From JAYEHC01 sp964490635 (GTDB lineage: Bacteria; Patescibacteriota; Minisyncoccia; JAHIHE01; JAGLIN01): 16,827 nucleotides of DNA. Numbering within the stretch: position 1 is the stretch's first letter; each line of letters opens with the position of its first letter. The stretch lies in the NCBI GenBank assembly GCA_964490635.1, contig CAZBCK010000021.1:1-16827 (forward strand), written 5' to 3'. The notes under the pieces are model-generated. The model ran no database searches. It was not told the origin of the DNA and saw nothing but the letters and a program-made list of their open reading frames with translations. Shown here one piece after another: positions 12,069 through 16,827 of the stretch. The position numbers were made by a program, and so were the translations under genes.

Positions 12069-13073
12069 TTATTTATAGAATATTCTACTTCCCGATTCAA
12101 AATAAATATATTCCAAGTTGTCTATTTTATTTTTACCAGTTCCTTTCAGCAAAAAATCCTTTAGATATTTCACCTGCAGATCTACGTCTTTTGTAGTGTT
12201 AAAATAGAGACGGGTATTTTTGTCAGTATAAGCGATCAGCTCTCTTGTGTTTGTTCCTTTGGTTTTATAAAATTTAATTTCTAATTGAGTATTGCGTTTT
12301 ATTTCTCTGTCTATGTTAAGAGCAAAATCAATAAAATCACTATCTGAAACTTTGTCGTTTATTTCTATGGGATTTAAAACAACCCCCCCTAGCCCCCCTT
12401 TATCAGGGGAAGAATTTTTTACTTCCCCTTCATCTTTTATTTCTTCATCTTTTATTTCCTCTGTCGTCGTTTCTTTTTCTGTTATTTCTTTTTCTAATTC
12501 TTTTTCTTCTGTTAATTTCTCTTCCTTTATTATTTCTTCTTCAATTATTTTTACAATCCTTTTTCCGTTATCTGCCTTAAGATCATTATCGGCGCGCATA
12601 AAAACCACACCGTTATTATCTATGTAATAACAATTATCAAGACGACACCAAATAATAGTCGGCTCTTTCTCTGTAATTTTTACTTCCAAGCCATTCGGAA
12701 AAATTCTTTTCACCGCTACGGATTTAATTTCCGAAAATTCCTTTGTCAGTTTGGTTTCTACTTTTTCGTTTTTATCAAAAAGAAGATTGTTTCCGGGAAT
12801 AAAGCCAAACTTCATATCTGATATTTCCGCCATAACAATATTTTCTATATTTTCAGAATTGATACTTTTATTTCCATTCACCTTTATTTCTTTTATTAAA
12901 AAGAACTGAGAAAAAAACAGAAAGTAAGCAACAAGAAAAACAAACCCGACAACAACTGCTGCTTTTAGATTCTTAACAAGATTATTTCTTTTTCTTGCAG
13001 ACAATCTATTATTGCTTTTGAAAGTTCTTGGCTTTCGCCATATCCTTTTTCTTTTTTTTCTAAATAGTGACAT
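12069..13073 (-). CDS. ftsQ: FtsQ/DivIB-like cell-division protein with in-frame insertion
   Basis: Bitopic division protein that links early and late divisome parts. A basic cytoplasmic N terminus (1-36) is followed by one membrane helix (about 38-58), then a POTRA-like domain (FFLIKEIKVNGNKSINSENI..., 57-135) and the FtsQ-type beta domain (KRIFPNGLEVKITEKEPTIIW, 122-142; DNNGVVF 152-158). The C-terminal part resumes at about 235. Residues ~175-233 are an insertion: a Glu/Lys/Thr-rich run, then SSPDKGGLGGVV encoded by a dispersed repeat (12381-12413). At 334 aa it is longer than typical FtsQ for this reason. No Shine-Dalgarno. The usual mur/ddl/ftsA/ftsZ neighbours are absent, so a general POTRA/FtsQ-domain protein is the alternative. 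Confidence 0.85.
   Translation of the reverse strand: MSLFRKKRKRIWRKPRTFKSNNRLSARKRNNLVKNLKAAVVVGFVFLVAYFLFFSQFFLIKEIKVNGNKSINSENIENIVMAEISDMKFGFIPGNNLLFDKNEKVETKLTKEFSEIKSVAVKRIFPNGLEVKITEKEPTIIWCRLDNCYYIDNNGVVFMRADNDLKADNGKRIVKIIEEEIIKEEKLTEEKELEKEITEKETTTEEIKDEEIKDEGEVKNSSPDKGGLGGVVLNPIEINDKVSDSDFIDFALNIDREIKRNTQLEIKFYKTKGTNTRELIAYTDKNTRLYFNTTKDVDLQVKYLKDFLLKGTGKNKIDNLEYIYFESGSRIFYK
12381..12413. repeat. CCCCTAGCCC...AGGGGA repeat inside ftsQ
   Basis: On the minus strand it reads CTTCCCCTGATAAAGGGGGG then CTAGGGGGG. On the plus strand a related sequence, CTCCCTTTATCAAAAAGGGC then TAGGGGAATT, lies after recR at 16437-16475. Translated here it gives the SPDKGGLGGVV signature. I recognise the GGLGG-coding repeat as one found dispersed in diverse bacteria. 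Confidence 0.65.
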
Positions 13074-13112
13074 AATTGAATATATAGTGGCAATACTTTA
13101 AATTTCCCGATT

Positions 13113-13239
13113 TTTGTCATTCTGAGCCGTAGGCAAAGAATCCCTTAAACATCAATATCCCACAGTTTGTCCCATTTTCAGCATTGAAGCGATTTCTTGT
13201 TCCACTGCGCTTCGCTCCGTTCCATTTCGAAATGACAAA
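13113..13239. repeat. TTTGTCATTCTGAG... MITE-like element
   Basis: Ends TTTGTCATT (13113-13121) and AATGACAAA (13230-13238) are perfect 9-bp inverted repeats. The interior starts CTGAGCCGTAGGCAAAGAATCCC. This is the pattern of the dispersed GTCATTCTGAG...GAATGAC elements seen in many bacteria. It fills about half of the 273-nt gap between the FemAB and ftsQ genes. Confidence 0.6.
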
Positions 13240-13285
13240 TTGGATTAAGAAATTTAGAATAATATCACTATAGATATTCAGACTC

Positions 13286-13312
13286 TGTCATTCCCGCGAA
13301 GCAGAAATGACA
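13286..13312. repeat. TGTCATT palindrome
   Basis: TGTCATT, 13-nt loop CCCGCGAAGCAGA, AATGACA. It is a minimal member of the TGTCATT family, 35 nt past the FemAB-gene stop on the minus strand, without a U-run. Confidence 0.55.
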
Positions 13313-13347
13313 ACAAACATACAATTTATAAAAACATCACTCTAAAT

Positions 13348-14376
13348 TCAATATCCTCTCTTAATTTTTCTCACCGTTTCAATTGCCCAAGTAATAAAAT
13401 ATTTTTTGTTAAGCGGCAGATCTTGGCAATGCAACAATTCTTTTTTGTATCCGCCGAATCCTTTTTTAAATTTGGATAAGCCAAACCAAGGATGTTTTGG
13501 TTTATTCTCAACAATTCCATAAAAGTTAAAAATTTCTTTCCCCCGCTTCTTCGCTTCTTTGATCGCTTCCCACAGAACAAGATAGGACGCGGGAATTTTG
13601 CTATATTTTGAAGAGGATGCGCCGTGATGATAAAACGCTTGATTTCCATAGAACACAATTATGGCGGATGAGATTATTTCATTTTTATACTTTGCGGAAA
13701 ATATATTTATTTGATTATCGTTTTTAAATGAATTAATTTCTTCTTTTATATAATCGTAAGAAAACGGGATAAACTTATGCCGCTTCACCGTTTCCATATG
13801 AATTTCATAAAAAGATTTTAGATATTTCTCATCAGCACCTTGAACAATTTCAATACCGTCTCTCCCGGCACGCCTGATTAGATTACGATGTGTTTTTCTC
13901 ATTCCTTTGAAAATTTCATCATCACTTTTCGTTATGTCCAAAAGCCATGTTGTTTCAGGGTGCATCATATGAATCGGCGCGTTTCTAAATCCAAAAGATT
14001 TGAAAATATCCGAATTCTCAGAAGTATTTTTCAAGATCGGACTGATTCTGATAAAACCTACTTTTTCTTTTCTGCCTAATTTTTTTAAATAATCAAAAAA
14101 TAATTCCAACAATTTTCTATTTTCTACTTTCAACTTTTTATTTATTATCGGTCCTTGCGGGACAAATAAAAATAACCCTCTTCTTGCTACAACTTTTATA
14201 ACAAGCGCGGCGGCTTGTAATTCATCGCTTTCAAAAATTCCGATCCGCCAAATTTTCTCTCCCGTGTTCTTATTAAATTCTCCCCAATTCCAAGAATGTA
14301 AAAAGGTCTCCTCGCTGTTTTGCGAAATAAAATTTTCCCATTGTAATTTGTTTGTTATTTCTTTAATATTCATCAT
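13348..14376 (-). CDS. FemAB-family aminoacyl transferase (peptidoglycan bridge type)
   Basis: 342 aa with two GNAT-like folds. The first half has SWNWGEFNKNTGEKIWRIGI and FVPQGPII, the second HRNLIRRAGRDGIEI (about 163-177), YEIHMETVKRH, AIIVFYGNQAFYHHGASSS (about 237-255) and the closing FNFYGI...FGLSKFKKGFGG. These are hallmarks of the FemX/FemA/MurM group, which add amino acids from aminoacyl-tRNA to lipid II or peptidoglycan. No coiled-coil arm is obvious, so it is the shorter FemX/FmhB-like form. Start is ATG 14376 or the next codon, 14373; no Shine-Dalgarno. It is divergent from dnaB with a 55-nt shared region. Exact acceptor and amino acid are unknown. Confidence 0.9.
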   Translation of the reverse strand: MMNIKEITNKLQWENFISQNSEETFLHSWNWGEFNKNTGEKIWRIGIFESDELQAAALVIKVVARRGLFLFVPQGPIINKKLKVENRKLLELFFDYLKKLGRKEKVGFIRISPILKNTSENSDIFKSFGFRNAPIHMMHPETTWLLDITKSDDEIFKGMRKTHRNLIRRAGRDGIEIVQGADEKYLKSFYEIHMETVKRHKFIPFSYDYIKEEINSFKNDNQINIFSAKYKNEIISSAIIVFYGNQAFYHHGASSSKYSKIPASYLVLWEAIKEAKKRGKEIFNFYGIVENKPKHPWFGLSKFKKGFGGYKKELLHCQDLPLNKKYFITWAIETVRKIKRGY

Positions 14377-14377
14377 C

Positions 14378-14405
14378 TTGTTTTTTTATAATTCAATGCT
14401 ATACT
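14378..14405 (+). promoter_or_regulatory. Predicted promoter for dnaB-recR
   Basis: TTGTTT (14378-14383), a 16-nt spacer, TATACT (14400-14405) with an extended TG at 14397-14398. Predicted start near 14412, 20 nt before the dnaB ATG. The region is shared with the divergent FemAB gene, whose own TATAAA lies on the other strand at about 14385-14390. Confidence 0.5.
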
Positions 14406-14431
14406 AAATAAACATAAAGTATATTAATACT

Positions 14432-15802
14432 ATGACAAAAGGAACTAAAAATCAAGGTTTTGAAACGACCGAAAAGCTTCCACCGCAAAATATTGAAGCG
14501 GAGCAGTCAGTTCTGGGAGCTTTAATGATAGATAAAAACGCGATTATCAAAGTCGCTGATTTGATCAGCGAAGAAGATTTTTATAAAGATAAGCACGGTA
14601 AAATTTATAAAACAATGTTTTATCTTTATGAACATCACGAACCGATTGACTTATTAAGTCTATCAAATCGTTTAAAAGAAACAAATGATCTGAAAAAAGT
14701 CGGTGAACATAGCTATCTGGCATCGCTCGCCAATTCTGTGCCGACAGCGGCTAATATCGTCCATTACGCAAAAATCGTCGCTAAGAAGTCAATACTAAGA
14801 CGACTTATTGATAATTCATCGCAAATTATCGCCAATGCTTATAATGAAACGGAGGAAATTGATAAGATTCTAGATGAGGCGGAACAAAAAATATTTGCTG
14901 TTTCACAAAAACATATCCGCCAAGACTTCACTCCCGTCAAACCAATTTTAGAAGAAGCGTTTAACAGAATAGATGAACTACATAAAAACAAAGGAAAGTT
15001 GCGCGGAGTTCCAACTGGTTTTAAGGATCTTGATAATATTCTGGCGGGATTGCAAAAATCAAATCTGATCATTCTCGGAGCGCGTCCCAGCGTTGGAAAA
15101 TCATCACTCGCCCTTGACTTGGCAAGGCACGCAGCAGTTAAAGAAAAGATTTCCGTTGGAGTTTTCTCGCTGGAAATGTCAAAAGAAGAAGTGATCGATC
15201 GTTTAATTTGTGCTGAAGCTAATGTTGATCTTTGGAAACTGAGAACAGGCAATCTTTCCAGTTCGGGAGATAATGATGACTTTTCAAGAATCGGACATGC
15301 TATGGGAGAATTATCCGAAGCACCAATCTATATAGACGATACTGCCAGTCTTAATGTAATGGAGATGAGAACAATGGCAAGACGCTTGCAAGCGGAACGC
15401 GGACTTGATTTTATCATTATTGACTATCTCCAATTAATGGAAGGACGCGGGAATATAAACAACCGAGTTCAGGAAGTAAGTGAGATTTCCAGATCCCTGA
15501 AAGGACTGGCGCGGGAATTGAATATTCCTGTTCTCGCCCTTTCGCAACTCTCCAGAGGAATTGAGTCTCGTGGCAGCGGAGATCAAAAACCACGACTTTC
15601 GGACCTAAGAGAAAGTGGATCAATTGAGCAAGATGCTGATGTTGTCCTGTTTATTTACAGAGAGTCAAAAGATAGCCCGGAAAATAAAAATATTGCCGGT
15701 GTCACAGTCGCCAAACACAGAAACGGTCCGGTTGGAGAAGTAAAACTATTTTTTAATCAGCAATATACAAGTTTTAGAAATTTAGATAAAAGATTTGAAT
15801 AA
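14432..15802 (+). CDS. dnaB: Replicative DNA helicase
   Basis: Hexameric 5'-3' helicase of the replication fork; 456 aa, normal length. N-terminal DnaB domain 17-120 (PPQNIEAEQSVLGALMID...). RecA-like domain from about 190: Walker A GARPSVGKSS (216-225), catalytic Glu248 in FSLEMS, Walker B DFIIIDYLQL (326-335), DnaB motif H4 around SDLRESGSIEQDADVVLF, arginine finger region AKHRNGPVG. No intein is present. The ATG at 14432 has no Shine-Dalgarno (a TTAATACT leader). recR follows after 21 nt and is probably co-transcribed. Confidence 0.97.
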   Translation: MTKGTKNQGFETTEKLPPQNIEAEQSVLGALMIDKNAIIKVADLISEEDFYKDKHGKIYKTMFYLYEHHEPIDLLSLSNRLKETNDLKKVGEHSYLASLANSVPTAANIVHYAKIVAKKSILRRLIDNSSQIIANAYNETEEIDKILDEAEQKIFAVSQKHIRQDFTPVKPILEEAFNRIDELHKNKGKLRGVPTGFKDLDNILAGLQKSNLIILGARPSVGKSSLALDLARHAAVKEKISVGVFSLEMSKEEVIDRLICAEANVDLWKLRTGNLSSSGDNDDFSRIGHAMGELSEAPIYIDDTASLNVMEMRTMARRLQAERGLDFIIIDYLQLMEGRGNINNRVQEVSEISRSLKGLARELNIPVLALSQLSRGIESRGSGDQKPRLSDLRESGSIEQDADVVLFIYRESKDSPENKNIAGVTVAKHRNGPVGEVKLFFNQQYTSFRNLDKRFE

Positions 15803-15823
15803 CTTTATACTTTATACTAACTT

Positions 15824-16423
15824 ATGCCCTATTCTCATTCCGTACAAAATCTTATCGCCGAATTTTCAAAATTGCCCGGTATCGGTCCGCGGACGGCGAC
15901 GCGATTTGCTTTTAATTTATTGCGGCGATCAGAAAACGACCTGCGACTTTTGGGAAACGCAATCTTAGATCTGAAAAAGGAAACGAGAATTTGCAAAAAC
16001 TGCTTTAATATTTCAGAAAGCGAGCTTTGCGAATTTTGCTCAAATTCAAAGAGAGACAGAAGCATTATCTGCGTGGTTGAAGAAGCAATAAATATTCCGG
16101 CAATTGAAAACACAAAGCAATTCAGCGGACTATATCATATTTTGGGCGGAGTTATAAAACCGAGCGAAGGGATCGGTCCGGATGATTTGAATATAAAAGT
16201 GCTGCTTCAAAGAATAGAGAATAGCAAAGTGAACGAAGTGATTATCGCTACTAATCCTAATACGGAAGGAGAAACTACCGCGCTGTATTTGGTAAAAACT
16301 CTCAAACCGCTTAATCTGAAAATCACTCGCCTCGCGCGCGGGCTTGCTACCGGAAGCGATTTGGAGTATGCTGATGAGATGACAATATCAAGCGCGCTGG
16401 TAGGAAGAAGAGAATATAAATAA
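15824..16423 (+). CDS. recR: Recombination mediator RecR
   Basis: Ring-forming partner of RecO/RecF that loads RecA at gaps. 199 aa, the standard length. Helix-hairpin-helix at 9-30 (SKLPGIGPRTATRFAF), a four-cysteine zinc finger (CKNC at 57-60 and CEFC at 69-72), Toprim domain from about 80 (ICVVEEAINI with Glu86; ATNPNTEGETTALYL), C-terminal Walker-B-like LARGLATGSDLEYADEMTI. ATG at 15824, 21 nt past dnaB, no Shine-Dalgarno. Confidence 0.97.
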   Translation: MPYSHSVQNLIAEFSKLPGIGPRTATRFAFNLLRRSENDLRLLGNAILDLKKETRICKNCFNISESELCEFCSNSKRDRSIICVVEEAINIPAIENTKQFSGLYHILGGVIKPSEGIGPDDLNIKVLLQRIENSKVNEVIIATNPNTEGETTALYLVKTLKPLNLKITRLARGLATGSDLEYADEMTISSALVGRREYK

Positions 16424-16436
16424 TATTCACCTCTTG

Positions 16437-16475
16437 AGAATTCTCCCTTTATCAAAAAGGGCTAGGGGAATTTTA
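16437..16475. repeat. Copy of the CCCTTTATCA...AGGGCTAGGGGA repeat
   Basis: Lies 14 nt after the recR stop. CCCTTT / ATCAA / AAAGGG forms a hairpin, framed by AATTC and GGAATT. It is related to the sequence in ftsQ (12381-12413), in the opposite orientation. It may serve as a 3' hairpin of the dnaB-recR transcript; the tail is only TTTTATT. Confidence 0.6.
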
Positions 16476-16499
16476 TTAGAGAGTGTGTTAATAAAAAAT

Positions 16500-16570
16500 G
16501 GGAGCTTAGTTTAATGGTAGAACTTCGGTCTCCAAAACCGATGGTGGGGGTTCGATCCCCTCAGCTCCTG
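16500..16570 (+). tRNA. tRNA-Trp (CCA anticodon)
   Basis: Cloverleaf by hand: acceptor GGGAGCT/AGCTCCT (first pair G-T), D arm GTTT-AATGGTA-GAAC, anticodon stem TCGGT/ACCGA with loop CTCCAAA (anticodon CCA), variable TGGT, T arm GGGGG-TTCGATC-CCCTC, discriminator G. The 3' CCA is not encoded. Only one G-T pair occurs in the T stem; all arms close. Confidence 0.95.
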
Positions 16571-16594
16571 CTTGAAATGAAAAATAGCGATACC

Positions 16595-16652
16595 GGAGCC
16601 CTGACGAAAGTCAGGAAGAATTTATTATTATTCTGACTTTCGTCAGGGCTCC
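16595..16652. repeat. 20-bp inverted repeat with nested GAAA hairpins
   Basis: Arms 16595-16614 and 16633-16652 are exact reverse complements. The left arm region also folds alone: CCTGAC, GAAA loop, GTCAGG (16600-16615), and the right arm likewise with TTTC. It lies between the two tRNA genes, with no U-run after it. It is a REP-like element, or a processing or termination hairpin. Confidence 0.8.
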
Positions 16653-16733
16653 AGTTCTTGTTTAAAAAAATATAGTTATCCTTTACAAAACATCTTGTTT
16701 ATTATAAGATATTTAAAGAGCAAATGCCCAGCT

Positions 16734-16761
16734 CGTTATAAGTTATTCGTTACAAGTTATT
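16734..16761. repeat. Tandem 14-bp direct repeat
   Basis: CGTTATAAGTTATT and CGTTACAAGTTATT are adjacent with one mismatch, 10 nt before the tRNA-Tyr gene. It may be a binding site for a regulator or a replication slip; nothing else supports a role. Confidence 0.6.
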
Positions 16762-16770
16762 TGTTAATCT

Positions 16771-16827
16771 GGGTAGGTACCAAAGCGGTCAAATGGGACT
16801 GGCTGTAAACCAGTTGGCTCTGCCTTC
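16771..16827 (+). tRNA. tRNA-Tyr (GTA anticodon), 3' end beyond the window
   Basis: Acceptor 5' strand GGGTAGG (16771-16777), TA, D arm CCA...TGG, anticodon stem ACTGG/CCAGT with loop CTGTAAA (GTA at 16805-16807). A long class II variable arm begins GGCTCTGCCTTC and is cut by the window end. The GTA anticodon with a long variable arm identifies bacterial tRNA-Tyr. A weak TTTACA-17-TAAGAT promoter sits at about 16682-16710. Confidence 0.92.

Noticed and set aside
12292..12627. 111-codon plus-strand ORF opposite ftsQ
   Set aside because: Its serine/phenylalanine-rich product is the complement of the Glu/Lys-rich insert of ftsQ; no ribosome-binding site and no family resemblance.
13074..13347. 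Possible gene between the FemAB and ftsQ genes
   Set aside because: The gap is filled by two TGTCATT-type repeats and no open frame of note.

Overview
The window is about 16.8 kb of AT-rich bacterial chromosome using the standard code. It most likely comes from a member of the Candidate Phyla Radiation (Patescibacteria). Grounds for this are indirect: compact housekeeping genes mostly without Shine-Dalgarno sites, a remnant of the 'DVYIVK...KRL.L.P.VF.SY' surface-protein module that I associate with this group, a membrane-fused spermidine-synthase-like protein, a CwlO-like coiled coil fused to a C39-type peptidase, and very dense small palindromic repeats. No rRNA or species-level marker is present, so the assignment is inference.

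Layout. Positions 1-930 hold no intact gene. There are two diverged ~110-170 nt non-coding units, each ending in a terminator-like hairpin (about 90-252 and 365-541), a GGTGACGGGCACC palindrome, and a long nested inverted repeat (541-799). Positions 930-1600 are a decayed plus-strand cluster: a fragment possibly from CoaB, a 44-aa zinc ribbon, and a frameshifted CoaC-like flavoprotein. A second copy of the long inverted repeat follows at 1610-1763. From 1759 to 14376 everything coding is on the minus strand: coiled-coil/C39 protein, an unknown 203-aa protein, a zinc-ribbon protein, a Nudix hydrolase, fusA (EF-G), a frameshifted surface-protein remnant, argS, a membrane spermidine-synthase homologue, a small membrane protein split by a frameshift, an ftsQ/divIB-like gene, and a FemAB-type transferase. 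At about 14380 transcription diverges: dnaB and recR run forward, then tRNA-Trp(CCA) and a tRNA-Tyr(GTA) cut by the window end.

How the parts work together. The intact genes cover translation (EF-G, ArgRS, two tRNAs), replication and repair (DnaB, RecR), and envelope or division functions (FtsQ, FemAB, C39 protein). They are mostly singletons or loose neighbours rather than one pathway.

The striking feature is the repeat load. At least six families of short palindromic or inverted repeats sit between genes. Two of them also appear to have entered essential genes in frame: argS carries a palindromic insert resembling the hairpin at 618-684, and ftsQ carries a 'GGLGG' repeat whose second copy lies after recR. 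This resembles the behaviour of Rickettsia palindromic elements. A second notable site is an A_AAA_AAG heptamer, in the correct phase, that would join a 17-codon ORF to the membrane protein at 11536-11883.
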